A DNA stretch of 23,806 nt from a virus. The DNA lies in the IMG/VR virus record IMGVR_UViG_3300042899_000843, positions 1 to 23,806 of that record, one strand, 5' to 3'. The notes below the pieces were generated by a model that saw only the letters and a list, made by a program, of their open reading frames with translations, was not told where the DNA came from and did no database searches. Of this stretch, positions 14,706-21,152 are shown in pieces; within the stretch, counting starts at the first letter, position 1; the number at the start of each line of letters is the position of its first letter. The translations under genes were made by a program, and so were the position numbers.

Positions 14706-15187
14706 GAGACCATAAAAATTCCCCAGATTCACCAGCATGGGTCGAAGAGGCCGCATCTGTTTTTACAGACGGAGCGCCAGATGTTCTTGAAAAAACAGCA
14801 AAGATGTCCTACACGAAACCAGACGTGCGTGAACGGATAAAAAATAGAATAATGGCTGGCTCCAAAGGTGGCAAACCTGGACAGTGGAGCGCCCGCAAGG
14901 CTCAGTTACTGGCTATGGAGTACAGGAAGGCCGGTGGAGGCTACAGAGGGGCTCCACGTAAGGCGCAGCGCTCATTAAAGACGTGGACTCGTGAGAAATG
15001 GAGCACGTCAGATGGCAAGCCAGCGATACGTAAGGGCGGAACCCGTAGGTATCTTCCAGCAAAGGCGTGGGCAAAACTGACGCCAGCACAAAGAGCTGCG
15101 ACAAACAGGAAAAAAATACTTGGCAGCCGAAAAGGTAGCCAGTTCGTTTCAAACACTGAAGCTGCTAAAAAAGCAAGAAAAAGATAA
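14702..15187 (+). CDS. basic phage protein with DUF5872/DUF6321-like regions
   Basis: A 161-residue, strongly basic protein. Residues 35-82 (SYTKPDVRERIKNRIMAGSK, then GGKPGQWSARKAQLLAMEY) match a widespread phage and virus family that I know as DUF5872. Residues 88-145 (SLKTWTREKW, GGTRRYLPAKAWAKLTPAQR) resemble the region called DUF6321 that often accompanies it. These names are from memory. The GGKPGQWSARKAQL block is very conserved and basic, suggesting nucleic-acid binding. No function is known. The ATG overlaps the preceding stop by four bases. Confidence 0.75.
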   Translation: MRDHKNSPDSPAWVEEAASVFTDGAPDVLEKTAKMSYTKPDVRERIKNRIMAGSKGGKPGQWSARKAQLLAMEYRKAGGGYRGAPRKAQRSLKTWTREKWSTSDGKPAIRKGGTRRYLPAKAWAKLTPAQRAATNRKKILGSRKGSQFVSNTEAAKKARKR

Positions 15188-15199
15188 TAAGGTATTCCT

Positions 15200-15385
15200 A
15201 TGCCATCACGTTTTGATGAAAACAATGAAGAGTACTTAAGCCTCTTGTTTCAATACGAAAGATACGTACAGCACAGTGTTGGAACTTACGAGGACTTTGA
15301 CGACTGGCTAGAAATAAGCTATGGTTCCTCAAAGAAAAAAGTACTCAAAAGAAATACTAAAAATCACAAAGACAAGGACTCCTGA
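15200..15385 (+). CDS. small hypothetical protein, 61 aa
   Basis: Acidic, aromatic-rich first half (NNEEYLSLLFQYERYVQHSV, then YEDFDDWLEISYG) and a very basic Lys-rich tail (SSKKKVLKRNTKNHKDKDS). A weak AAGG lies ten bases before the ATG. It follows the DUF5872-like gene by 12 bases and precedes the next ORF by one base. The split charge suggests a small helical binding module with a disordered tail. Function unknown. Confidence 0.6.
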   Translation: MPSRFDENNEEYLSLLFQYERYVQHSVGTYEDFDDWLEISYGSSKKKVLKRNTKNHKDKDS

Positions 15386-15386
15386 T

Positions 15387-15548
15387 ATGACTTTCCCCGG
15401 AATCGACGCAGACATAAAACTCCTTGCTGACTTAAACGCCATTGACTCAAAAAGAAATCATGACGGAGAAGAAAGAGGACTCGATTTGATAGCCGTCCTA
15501 GAACACTCCTACAGGAATGCCAAAAAAGAAGCCGAAACAGAAGACTAG
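15387..15548 (+). CDS. small hypothetical protein, 53 aa
   Basis: The 53-residue frame starts at the ATG at 15387, with AAGGA about ten bases upstream as ribosome-binding site, one base after the preceding stop. The peptide is acidic with a helix-forming second half (LIAVLEHSYRNAKKEAETED). It ends in TAG at 15546-15548, inside a CTAG palindrome shared with the stop codon of the convergent minus-strand gene. No family recognised. Confidence 0.6.
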   Translation: MTFPGIDADIKLLADLNAIDSKRNHDGEERGLDLIAVLEHSYRNAKKEAETED

Positions 15549-15793
15549 TTTTTTGCGGACTTCTTCGGTGCGTTTTTTTGAGCTGTCGAAAGCTCTTTAA
15601 CGAGGTCTTTCATCTCTGCCTCATAAATTGCATTGAATTCTTCGGCATGACGTGCCTTGAGAACCATATGAGCCCTCCGACGTGCTTCCTGTCGGACCGA
15701 GTTGCGCATTTGTGATTCAGCCTTTTGTTCCGGACTGTGCTTAGGCCGACCTCGGTTGATTCCCTTTTCGCGAAGCTTGCTATATTCTGACAT
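15545..15793 (-). CDS. small basic protein with AT-hook-like motif
   Basis: An 82-residue basic helical protein. Residues 11-20 (INRGRPKHSP) contain the GRPK core of an AT-hook, which binds the minor groove of A/T-rich DNA; the rest is a long charged helix (RQEARRRAHMVLKARHAEEFNAIYEAE). It is likely a DNA-binding accessory protein. GGGAG six bases before the ATG is a usable ribosome-binding site, and a near-consensus promoter lies about 40 bases upstream. Its stop codon overlaps that of the convergent gene within CTAG. Confidence 0.7.
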   Translation of the reverse strand: MSEYSKLREKGINRGRPKHSPEQKAESQMRNSVRQEARRRAHMVLKARHAEEFNAIYEAEMKDLVKELSTAQKNAPKKSAKN

Positions 15794-15832
15794 TATTGAC
15801 TCCCAGTTTTATGTAGGTGGATGGGTAAGGAA

Positions 15833-15861
15833 ATCATAAACAAGGTTTTGGTTTTTTGCAA
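15833..15861 (-). promoter_or_regulatory. sigma70-type promoter for the AT-hook-like gene
   Basis: On the minus strand TTGCAA (15856-15861) and TATGAT (15833-15838) are separated by exactly 17 bases. Both match the housekeeping consensus at four or five of six positions. The predicted start lies near 15825, giving a leader of about 30 bases with GGGAG before the ATG at 15793. The surrounding A/T-rich stretch 15836-15900 has no other feature I can support. Confidence 0.65.
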
Positions 15862-15915
15862 CATATTTCAAACATTTTTTAAAAATATATATCTATGTAA
15901 GCTTGGACAAAACAA

Positions 15916-15954
15916 AACACCCAGCCTTTGAGAAAATCTCGCCAGCTGGGTGTT
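15916..15954 (-). terminator. rho-independent terminator of ssb
   Basis: A perfect 10-bp stem, AACACCCAGC at 15916-15925 with GCTGGGTGTT at 15945-15954, encloses a 19-base loop that itself contains GAGA-AAA-TCTC. Read on the minus strand, the stem is followed by TTTTGTTTTG, a good U-tract. It lies 50 bases after the ssb stop codon. Confidence 0.82.
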
Positions 15955-16004
15955 CTGTTGGTTCTGTAAACCGTTCTCAGACGCTCAGTGCGCCCGTGAG
16001 CGGA

Positions 16005-16481
16005 CTAAAACGGGTCTGAGTCAATTTCCTCAAGAAGGCCGCCAGCAGGTACCTTTGCGGTATTTGGGCGGGTTCTGCGCTGTTGGTCTGATTGTCCACG
16101 AGGGGCTGCTGACTGGGCATTCTCGCTTCGCTGACGACGCTCAATGGTCTCAAGTGACTTTGTTGAAATAGCAACTTCTTCTGCTACGAGTTCAACTGCT
16201 GAACGCTTGATGCCTTCTTTGTCTTCGTATGAACGCTGCTCTAGGCGGCCATACACGATGACGCCAATTCCCTTTTCGAGAGTGCGAGCTGAGTTCTCAG
16301 CCAAGTAACGCCAAGCGGCGATGTTGAAGTAGCTTGTCTTCTCTTGCTTCTCTCCAGCTTGGTCATACCAAACATGTGTAGATGCTACGGAAAAGCTCAG
16401 TTTTGCTTGTCCTGATGTTGTGTAGGTGAGTTCGGGGTCTGCTGTCAGGTTCCCGACCACTGTAATTGGGGCCAAATTCAT
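16005..16481 (-). CDS. ssb: single-stranded DNA-binding protein
   Basis: A 158-residue SSB. Residues 1-105 form the OB-fold: ITVVGNLTADPELTYTTSGQ, a FSVAST strand, KTSYFNIAAWRYLAENSART and the GIGVIVYGRLEQRSY strand are all typical. Residues 110-150 are a Gln/Arg-rich linker, and the protein ends in EEIDSDPF, the acidic tip (D-x-D-P-F) that recruits replication and repair proteins in bacterial SSBs. It should coat single-stranded DNA at the phage fork, working with the primase-helicase. AAAGAGA before the ATG is the likely ribosome-binding site. Transcription ends at the terminator at 15916-15954. Unlike most genes here, it is on the minus strand as a single-gene unit. Confidence 0.95.
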   Translation of the reverse strand: MNLAPITVVGNLTADPELTYTTSGQAKLSFSVASTHVWYDQAGEKQEKTSYFNIAAWRYLAENSARTLEKGIGVIVYGRLEQRSYEDKEGIKRSAVELVAEEVAISTKSLETIERRQRSENAQSAAPRGQSDQQRRTRPNTAKVPAGGLLEEIDSDPF

Positions 16482-16559
16482 GGGTTATCTCTTTTCTATA
16501 TGGTTGCCCTCGGAATGGGTCATTCCTGGACAAGCACACGATACACGTCCTGCGCTAGT

Positions 16560-16823
16560 ATGTCAACCATGAATTCAAAAAACGGAACAGAACTTAGACT
16601 CTCCCTCATAGACCTATTTGCCGAAACAATATCTAACTTTATGGGGCTAGAATCAGCTAGTCCGGAAGAGGCTCGTGAAACACAAATGGCTGCTGAAGAC
16701 ATCTCTGAACTAATAGCAGGAATGCTTGGATTGACTGTTGATGATGGCCTCAATGAAAAGGGTGAAATGAGCGTAACGATGAGCCGTGAAACACCAGAAG
16801 AATATCAATTAGTAGCAGGATAA
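16560..16823 (+). CDS. small acidic hypothetical protein
   Basis: The frame is open from 16500, but I prefer the ATG at 16560 (or 16569), because the upstream part would overlap the leader of the divergent ssb and codes for an unlike sequence. From 16560 it has 87 residues, acidic and helical (LRLSLIDLFAETISNFMGLE, EARETQMAAEDISELIAGML). No ribosome-binding site is convincing. The stop overlaps the next start as TAATG, so it is coupled to the nuclease-like gene. No family recognised. Confidence 0.6.
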   Translation: MSTMNSKNGTELRLSLIDLFAETISNFMGLESASPEEARETQMAAEDISELIAGMLGLTVDDGLNEKGEMSVTMSRETPEEYQLVAG

Positions 16824-17272
16824 TGAAGGAATCATTCGATATCCCAGCCCGGTCTTTTGACTTCAAAAAAGACTTAGAGTTTGGGCTACAAAGCGAAAAA
16901 GAGATAGAGGGGTTTCTTGATGATTTGTCTAACGGTTCCTTTGAGGTAAAAACAGACCGCTACCGAAATGGGAGAATGGTCATAGAAACCGACCAGAACC
17001 CTAGAGCCATAACAGACGCAGACGGAAACAGAATCTGGCACAAAAGTGGAATAAATGTAACCACGGCCAAATGGTGGGTCTATGTATTTTCTCCGTCTCA
17101 GGGCTTTGTTGTTGTGGATGTTGCTCGCGTGAAAAGATACCTGCGGGCAAACCATGAAACATTCAACGAGTCAACCAAGATAAATCTTGGCGGAAACGAC
17201 AATCCTGCTCGTGGTTTTCTTCTAATGAAAGAACACGTTCAGGATTTGCTAATCAATCAAATCTACGACTAG
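16823..17272 (+). CDS. probable PD-(D/E)XK nuclease-like protein
   Basis: A 149-residue protein. After a first helix with acidic residues (GLQSEKEIEGFLDDL, Glu27/Glu29), the strand FEVKTD presents Glu41-x-Lys43, and a second strand RMVIETDQNP carries Glu55. The order helix-Glu, strand E-x-K, and a following strand with E is that of PD-(D/E)XK nucleases such as phage Holliday-junction or recombination nucleases. A later strand WWVYVFSPSQGFVVVDVARV fits the core sheet. Proline before the first acid is not visible, so the assignment is by pattern only. It is coupled to the preceding gene by TAATG and precedes thioredoxin by 38 bases. Confidence 0.55.
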   Translation: MKESFDIPARSFDFKKDLEFGLQSEKEIEGFLDDLSNGSFEVKTDRYRNGRMVIETDQNPRAITDADGNRIWHKSGINVTTAKWWVYVFSPSQGFVVVDVARVKRYLRANHETFNESTKINLGGNDNPARGFLLMKEHVQDLLINQIYD

Positions 17273-17310
17273 ATTAAAAGACATCAAGACACGAAAGCAG
17301 TATTAAAAAA

Positions 17311-17640
17311 ATGACAAAAGAACTAAACGCAAACACTTTTGATGAATTTATCCAAAGCGCAGATAAACCAGTCATTGTTGACTTTTGGGCACCCTGGTGT
17401 GGGCCTTGCAGAATAATTGCACCACTCATCGATGAACTGTCAACAGAAATGGCCGAAGAAGTAATATTTGCAAAAATGGACATAGAAGAGTTTCCAGAAT
17501 TTGGCAAGCGTTACTCCGTAATGTCAATTCCTGCTTTTGCAATGTTTAAAGACGGCGCATTCGGCGGACTAGTGCCTTCGAGGGGCGGTTACAGCAAAAG
17601 CCGCTTAACAGAAAACATTCGAATAGCCATCGCTCTTTAG
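17311..17640 (+). CDS. thioredoxin
   Basis: A 109-residue thioredoxin of normal length. The redox motif WCGPC has Cys30 and Cys33, preceded by the VDFWAP strand; the cis-proline is Pro74 in MSIPAF, and the C-terminal helix follows the GGYSKSRL turn. It reduces disulfides in the cytoplasm, and in phages often feeds electrons to ribonucleotide reductase, which fits the probable class II enzyme at the left edge. No strong ribosome-binding site lies before the ATG (attaaaaaa). Its last codons form one arm of a perfect 10-bp inverted repeat that runs into the tRNA-like element. Confidence 0.95.
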   Translation: MTKELNANTFDEFIQSADKPVIVDFWAPWCGPCRIIAPLIDELSTEMAEEVIFAKMDIEEFPEFGKRYSVMSIPAFAMFKDGAFGGLVPSRGGYSKSRLTENIRIAIAL

Positions 17641-17658
17641 CCACAAAAAGCGATGGCT
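17625..17658 (+). promoter_or_regulatory. perfect 10-bp hairpin between thioredoxin and the tRNA-like element
   Basis: AGCCATCGCT at 17625-17634 pairs exactly with AGCGATGGCT at 17649-17658 across a 14-base loop containing the thioredoxin stop codon. The right arm includes the first three bases of the tRNA-like acceptor stem (GCT, 17656-17658), so the two structures exclude each other. No U-run follows, which argues against a simple terminator; an RNA-processing or mRNA 3'-end role is possible. Confidence 0.55.
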
Positions 17659-17732
17659 GGAGTATCCCCTCACTCTTATAAAGTGTAGAAAGGGTAGATG
17701 GTGACACGCGAGTTCAAGTCTCGCCTCCAGCA
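17656..17732 (+). tRNA. tRNA-like element, anticodon possibly TAT (Ile), no normal D arm
   Basis: The ends are clearly tRNA: a 7-bp acceptor stem GCTGGAG (17656-17662) with CTCCAGC (17725-17731), a discriminator A, and a perfect 5-bp T arm GCGAG-TTCAAGT-CTCGC (17708-17724). CCA is not encoded. Between them, CACT-CTTATAA-AGTG (17671-17685) is a 4-bp hairpin with a standard seven-base anticodon loop, U33 and anticodon TAT, which would read AUA. It begins only eight bases after the acceptor stem, so no D arm fits; a long 22-base stretch follows, including GATGGTGACAC that resembles a D loop. It may be a degenerate or rearranged tRNA, or an armless functional one. Confidence 0.5.
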
Positions 17733-17745
17733 CAAAGAAGGAATT

Positions 17746-17904
17746 ATGAAAAAATTAACAGATTACGAAAAACTAGTACTACACATATCGCGAGAGCTTC
17801 ACGACCGTCTAGTACTGGTGTCGGAAAAAGAAAAACTATCAGTAGGCTCGCTTCTCAGAAAAGCAATACACGAGTACTTAGATAAAAACAGCAATCAAAA
17901 ATAA
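17746..17904 (+). CDS. small ribbon-helix-helix-like protein
   Basis: The 52-residue frame starts at the ATG at 17746, which has a strong AAGAAGGA ribosome-binding site three bases upstream; the same frame is open from further upstream, inside the tRNA-like element. The sequence LVLHISRELHDRLVLVSEKE followed by LSVGSLLRKAIHEYLDK has the strand-helix-helix layout of CopG/Arc repressors, with the typical S-x-x-x-L-x-R-x-A-I helix 2. It is likely a dimeric DNA-binding protein, perhaps a local repressor. It lies 14 bases after the tRNA-like element. Confidence 0.75.
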   Translation: MKKLTDYEKLVLHISRELHDRLVLVSEKEKLSVGSLLRKAIHEYLDKNSNQK

Positions 17905-17917
17905 AAGGGAATAAAAA

Positions 17918-18274
17918 ATGGAAATGCCTGACCTACCTCCAGAGCAAAAACGCGAAGAAGAGCGCAGAGCTCTCAGATTCTGGATTGAGCATTGTCACGC
18001 TCTTGAAGAAAAGCTCTCGCAAACAAGAGAAGAAGCAGAACAATTAAAAAGTCTTCTCAAAATCTGGATGCCTGAAGTGATGAGTGCACGCTCGCAAGAC
18101 TATTGGGCCGCTGGATGGCTTGACACTCTCGATACAGAACTCCCCAAGATGGATTCAGACATACACGACGCAGCAACAATTCTCGGAGAAATCCCTACCT
18201 ACTGGGACGGAAATAGTGACCCTGAGATACATGCGACTTGGCGAACATACTCACCCCCATCGAAAGCACTATGA
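17918..18274 (+). CDS. coiled-coil hypothetical protein
   Basis: A 118-residue acidic protein. Residues 8-52 are a charged helix with heptad character (KREEERRALRFWIEHCHALE, EKLSQTREEAEQLKSLLKIW), probably a coiled coil. The rest is rich in Trp, Asp and Pro and not recognised. AAAGGGA lies ten bases before the ATG, 13 bases after the previous stop. It belongs to a cluster of small plus-strand genes, each with its own ribosome-binding site. Confidence 0.65.
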   Translation: MEMPDLPPEQKREEERRALRFWIEHCHALEEKLSQTREEAEQLKSLLKIWMPEVMSARSQDYWAAGWLDTLDTELPKMDSDIHDAATILGEIPTYWDGNSDPEIHATWRTYSPPSKAL

Positions 18275-18283
18275 AAGGTAAAA

Positions 18284-18586
18284 ATGCCAAACAATAAAGG
18301 AACCATAGGAAAATTTACACAAGCAGGAATTGAGAACGATGTCGTTTACGTCATATGGCATACGTCAGACCCAGCAGAAAGATGGTTTGTGACAATCGAA
18401 GAAACCAAAGAGCGAGCAATTCTAAAGTCACTAATCGACAGACGACCACACCCTGCAAATCATGGCTATACCCAGGATGCATGGGCCTACGAAATAGTCA
18501 ACGAAAAAACATGGCTACGAATGAACGCTGGGGGATTACCAATCCCGCCTAAATCTGTGATGCCGAATTCAAGCACACATAAATAA
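18284..18586 (+). CDS. hypothetical protein, 100 aa
   Basis: Residues 1-60 read as a small beta-rich fold (GTIGKFTQAGIENDVVYVIW, then HTSDPAERWFVTIEETKERA). The second half has His, Trp and Pro residues with no paired metal motif. AAAGG lies six bases before the ATG and the previous stop is nine bases upstream. No family recognised; a phage accessory role is likely from the neighbourhood. Confidence 0.62.
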   Translation: MPNNKGTIGKFTQAGIENDVVYVIWHTSDPAERWFVTIEETKERAILKSLIDRRPHPANHGYTQDAWAYEIVNEKTWLRMNAGGLPIPPKSVMPNSSTHK

Positions 18587-18602
18587 AAAGAAAGAAAGAA
18601 CA

Positions 18603-18851
18603 ATGAGTAACACAAAATTCACCAACACCACTTATCGCGAATGGGAAACTGGCAAATACAAACTAGGCCCCATCCCAGAGTCGTCAGAAAAACAAATTGA
18701 ATTACTGGAGCATGCCATTTATGAAATGTTTGAATGGCTCATGGAGGAACTCGACTACGACAATCCAGGCAGTGTTTCCGACCGCCTATCTGACCAAGTG
18801 AACAAGATTGCCCATAGGGCATACGAAAGAGGATGCGAGCTTAAAGGGTAA
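18603..18851 (+). CDS. small acidic hypothetical protein, 82 aa
   Basis: The protein has an aromatic N-terminus (TTYREWETGKYKLGPIPESS) followed by acidic helices (IELLEHAIYEMFEWLMEELD) and a last helix with conserved-looking His/Arg residues (VNKIAHRAYERGCELKG). The run AAAGAAAGAAAGAA before the ATG is purine-rich and may act as ribosome-binding site. It ends seven bases before the downstream tRNA gene and may share its transcript. Function unknown. Confidence 0.62.
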   Translation: MSNTKFTNTTYREWETGKYKLGPIPESSEKQIELLEHAIYEMFEWLMEELDYDNPGSVSDRLSDQVNKIAHRAYERGCELKG

Positions 18852-18857
18852 TAAATC

Positions 18858-18934
18858 GGGCCCTTAGCTCAGTTGGTTAGAGCGCCGGACTCATAATCCG
18901 TCAGTCCTGGGTTCAAGTCCCAGAGGGCCCACCA
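18858..18934 (+). tRNA. tRNA with anticodon CAT, probably tRNA-Ile2 (lysidine, reads AUA)
   Basis: A full cloverleaf: acceptor GGGCCCT with AGGGCCC, D arm GCTC-AGTTGGTTA-GAGC, anticodon loop CTCATAA with anticodon CAT (18892-18894), T arm CTGGG-TTCAAGT-CCCAG, discriminator A and an encoded CCA (18932-18934). The 27-43 pair is C-U. The acceptor has C4-G69 and C5-G68 and the T loop TTCAAGTCC, as in Escherichia coli tRNA-Ile2, which TilS converts to lysidine-34; elongator tRNA-Met has U4-A69 and A5-U68 instead. Ile2 is therefore more likely than Met. It lies between two small genes on the same strand. Confidence 0.93.
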
Positions 18935-18950
18935 AACAGAAAGTAAAAAC

Positions 18951-19112
18951 ATGAAATCCGAAAAACCGATTAACGTCACCATAGCTAACGTCGTGTCTTG
19001 GTATGAAGAATCTGAATCCTGCATACTTCATAATCATGCTCAGCGAATTCCAGTCACCAGGATTGAAGACAAAGATATTGTTCAATCCATAATTGACAGT
19101 GTTTATTCTTAA
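18951..19112 (+). CDS. small hypothetical protein, 53 aa
   Basis: An ATG at 18951, 16 bases after the tRNA, opens a 53-codon frame ending in TAA at 19110-19112. The peptide (MKSEKPINVTIANVVSWYEE...) has a beta-like first part and ends IEDKDIVQSIIDSVYS. AGAAAG lies upstream. It fills the gap between the tRNA and the next gene in the same direction, which supports it; its short length leaves some doubt. No family recognised. Confidence 0.5.
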   Translation: MKSEKPINVTIANVVSWYEESESCILHNHAQRIPVTRIEDKDIVQSIIDSVYS

Positions 19113-19140
19113 AAATTATTAATAGGAGAAAAGTGAAGAC

Positions 19141-19335
19141 ATGGACGAACAGTACACAAAAGAAGACTTATTTGACGATATGGAACATCTTCGAAAAGCA
19201 AACTTGATTGAAATAAAAGGCATGAACGAAGACGGAGAATGGCTGTGGGGACCAACTGCCGAAAGTCTAAATATGTCAGAAGAACATATAATGAAAATAA
19301 TCGATGGTTGGATTGAAGAAGAAGATGACAAATAG
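19141..19335 (+). CDS. small acidic hypothetical protein, 64 aa
   Basis: A very acidic helical peptide (YTKEDLFDDMEHLRKANLIE, ending IIDGWIEEEDDK) with a central NEDGEWLWGPT turn. The layout, helix then a wing-like GEWLW strand and a final helix, resembles a small winged-helix without basic residues. TAGGAG lies upstream of the ATG, at a long spacing of about 13 bases. Its end overlaps the next gene by 11 bases. Function unknown; an anti-repressor or inhibitor by charge mimicry is possible but not shown. Confidence 0.6.
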   Translation: MDEQYTKEDLFDDMEHLRKANLIEIKGMNEDGEWLWGPTAESLNMSEEHIMKIIDGWIEEEDDK

Positions 19336-19528
19336 TCCAGTTTACGCATACTCCTTTCCTCCAGATAATCCGTCTTTCTGCTATCTACTGTGCTCAACTG
19401 CAGAGGTGGACGCATGGGAGGTTGTTGGCACACTTGACCGACAAATAGCACAACTTGTTGTTACCTCACTAAATCATGCGACCAACGAGCGAACAAGAAA
19501 TACCAATCAGACACAGGAACTGAGCTAA
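19325..19528 (+). CDS. small hypothetical protein upstream of rmlA
   Basis: I chose the ATG at 19325, which overlaps the previous stop region by 11 bases, with GAAGAAGA upstream as ribosome-binding site; an earlier in-frame ATG at 19304 is possible. From 19325 it has 67 residues: VYAYSFPPDNPSFCYLLCST, then WEVVGTLDRQIAQLVVTSLN and a polar tail. No signal peptide or clear domain. The stop overlaps rmlA in TAATG, so it leads the rhamnose operon and its translation is coupled to rmlA. Confidence 0.6.
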   Translation: MTNSPVYAYSFPPDNPSFCYLLCSTAEVDAWEVVGTLDRQIAQLVVTSLNHATNERTRNTNQTQELS

Positions 19529-20586
19529 TGAAGGGTTTAATTTTATCTGGCGGCTCTGGAACGAGACTTAGGCCAATAACACACACGAGCGCAAAACAGT
19601 TAGTCCCCATTGCCAATAAGCCGATACTTTTTTACGGCATAGAAGACATGGTTAATGCTGGAATAACCGACATTGCAATCATTGTTGGCTCTACGGCGAA
19701 CGAAGTAATTGAGGCCGTTGGGGACGGTTCGGCTTTTGGTGCAAAAATAACTTACATAACTCAGGGCGCTCCGCTTGGCTTGGCTCATTGCGTATACATC
19801 GCTTCAGATTTTCTAGGTGAAGATAATTTCGTCATGTATCTAGGAGATAACATGATTGAGTCCAGTCTTACCTCTTTTGTACTTGACGGTATGGCCGGTT
19901 TCGACGCAAAACTTCTTCTGAAAGAAGTCGAAGACGCTAGCCAGTTCGGAGTTGCTGAAATAGGTGATGACGGCCGAATAAAAACATTGGTAGAAAAACC
20001 AGCCAACCCAAAATCCAATTTGGCGCTAGTTGGTGTTTACATGTTTTCAAAAGAAATACATCAAAGCATCAAAAGAATAAAAGCTTCACCGCGAGGCGAA
20101 CTTGAAATAACGGACGCGATACAAAACTTAATAGATTCTGGCAGCAGAGTGGCTTACGAGATACTCGATGGCTGGTGGATTGATACTGGCAAAAAAGACC
20201 CTCTTCTTGAGTGCAATAGGCTCGTTCTTGACGCTATCGAACGAGACATATACGACAACCCTCTTAACTCTTTTACGGCAGACGGAAAAGTAAAAATAGG
20301 AAAGTCTCAGATATACAATTCCAGAATTATTGGGCCGGTATCTATAGCGGATAATGTAATAATTTCCGATTCGTATATCGGACCATACACATCCATAGGC
20401 CCTGACTGCGTTGTGAGAAATTCAGAAATTCAAAACTCCGTTCTTCTTAAAGGAAGCACAGTCACAGATATTGCAAGAATGAGCGACTCTCTAGTAGGAC
20501 GTTCGGCTATTGTAAAACAATCAGAACAAAAACCGTCAGCACTGAAACTGATGATAAGTGACTACAGCGTAGTAGAGGTAGAGTAA
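19528..20586 (+). CDS. rmlA: glucose-1-phosphate thymidylyltransferase (long form)
   Basis: A 352-residue enzyme that joins dTTP and glucose-1-phosphate to make dTDP-glucose, the first step of dTDP-L-rhamnose synthesis. The signature LSGGSGTRLRPIT (residues 6-18) followed by KQLVPIANKP (23-32) binds the nucleotide; EVGD/LGDN-type metal-site sequence appears as YLGDN and the sugar-site segment as VEKPANPKS. Residues beyond about 245 form a left-handed beta-helix tail (IIGPVSIADNVIISDSYIGP), so this is the long form found in Actinobacteria and archaea, not the 290-residue enterobacterial form. It starts in a TAATG overlap with the upstream gene and overlaps rmlC in the same way. Confidence 0.95.
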   Translation: MKGLILSGGSGTRLRPITHTSAKQLVPIANKPILFYGIEDMVNAGITDIAIIVGSTANEVIEAVGDGSAFGAKITYITQGAPLGLAHCVYIASDFLGEDNFVMYLGDNMIESSLTSFVLDGMAGFDAKLLLKEVEDASQFGVAEIGDDGRIKTLVEKPANPKSNLALVGVYMFSKEIHQSIKRIKASPRGELEITDAIQNLIDSGSRVAYEILDGWWIDTGKKDPLLECNRLVLDAIERDIYDNPLNSFTADGKVKIGKSQIYNSRIIGPVSIADNVIISDSYIGPYTSIGPDCVVRNSEIQNSVLLKGSTVTDIARMSDSLVGRSAIVKQSEQKPSALKLMISDYSVVEVE

Positions 20587-21152
20587 TGCCAAAATTTGAA
20601 GAGTGTACGGAAATAAAAGACGTATTAATAGTTCATCCCGACAAGCACGGAGACGAGCGTGGGTACTTCGTAGAGACATACAGGAGAAACTGGTTCCCTC
20701 TGGGTCGAGAAATGGTTCAAGGCAACAGGGGAGACAGAAAAGCTGGCTGCCTAGTAGGTCTTCATTATCATTTACATCAAGCAGATTATTGGTACGTACC
20801 CTTTGGTGCGTGTTTGGTTATTCTTCACGACATTAGAGAAGGTTCCCCCACTTACGGCAATACCTACACGACACGGCTTGGAATGGTGGACGAGAACACC
20901 CACGACCACCGCGGCCTATTCATTCCGCCCGGCGTGGCACATGGGTTTTACTCAGTAACAGACATGACTATCACCTATATGGTTGATAACTACTACAACA
21001 AAAACGACGAGTTGGGAATACTCTGGAACGACCCAGGCATACATATCGCCGATGCTATTGAAAATCCCACCGTTTCCGATAGGGATAAAAACAATCCGCT
21101 GATATTAGACATCCCGGCCGGGCTAAAACCAATTTACGACTCAAGGACATAA
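20586..21152 (+). CDS. rmlC: dTDP-4-dehydrorhamnose 3,5-epimerase
   Basis: A 188-residue cupin enzyme that epimerises C3 and C5 of dTDP-4-keto-6-deoxyglucose. Family landmarks are in place: DERGYFVETYR (residues 23-33) for nucleotide binding, GLHYH with the catalytic His60, DIREGSPTYG (82-91), FIPPGVAHGF (112-121), TYMVDNYYN with the conserved Tyr131/Tyr137, and LGILWNDP near residue 145. The length matches the family. The start codon overlaps the rmlA stop in TAATG (20584-20588), and the stop is one base from the rmlB GTG, consistent with a tightly coupled operon. Confidence 0.95.
   Translation: MPKFEECTEIKDVLIVHPDKHGDERGYFVETYRRNWFPLGREMVQGNRGDRKAGCLVGLHYHLHQADYWYVPFGACLVILHDIREGSPTYGNTYTTRLGMVDENTHDHRGLFIPPGVAHGFYSVTDMTITYMVDNYYNKNDELGILWNDPGIHIADAIENPTVSDRDKNNPLILDIPAGLKPIYDSRT

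Noticed and set aside
15836-15900. A/T-rich stretch as a replication origin
   Set aside because: It has no iterons or clear direct repeats, and its A/T-richness is partly explained by the promoter of the 15545-15793 gene.
16500-16559. Upstream extension of the 16560 gene to the ATG at 16500
   Set aside because: The extra 20 residues overlap the leader of the divergent ssb, are unlike the rest of the protein, and lack a ribosome-binding site.
17625-17658. Intrinsic terminator after thioredoxin
   Set aside because: The stem is perfect but no U-run follows, and its right arm enters the tRNA-like acceptor stem.
17656-17732. tRNA-like element as a phage attachment site
   Set aside because: No integrase or excisionase is in the window, and the element has a full acceptor stem and not just a tRNA 3' end. 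An att role cannot be supported.
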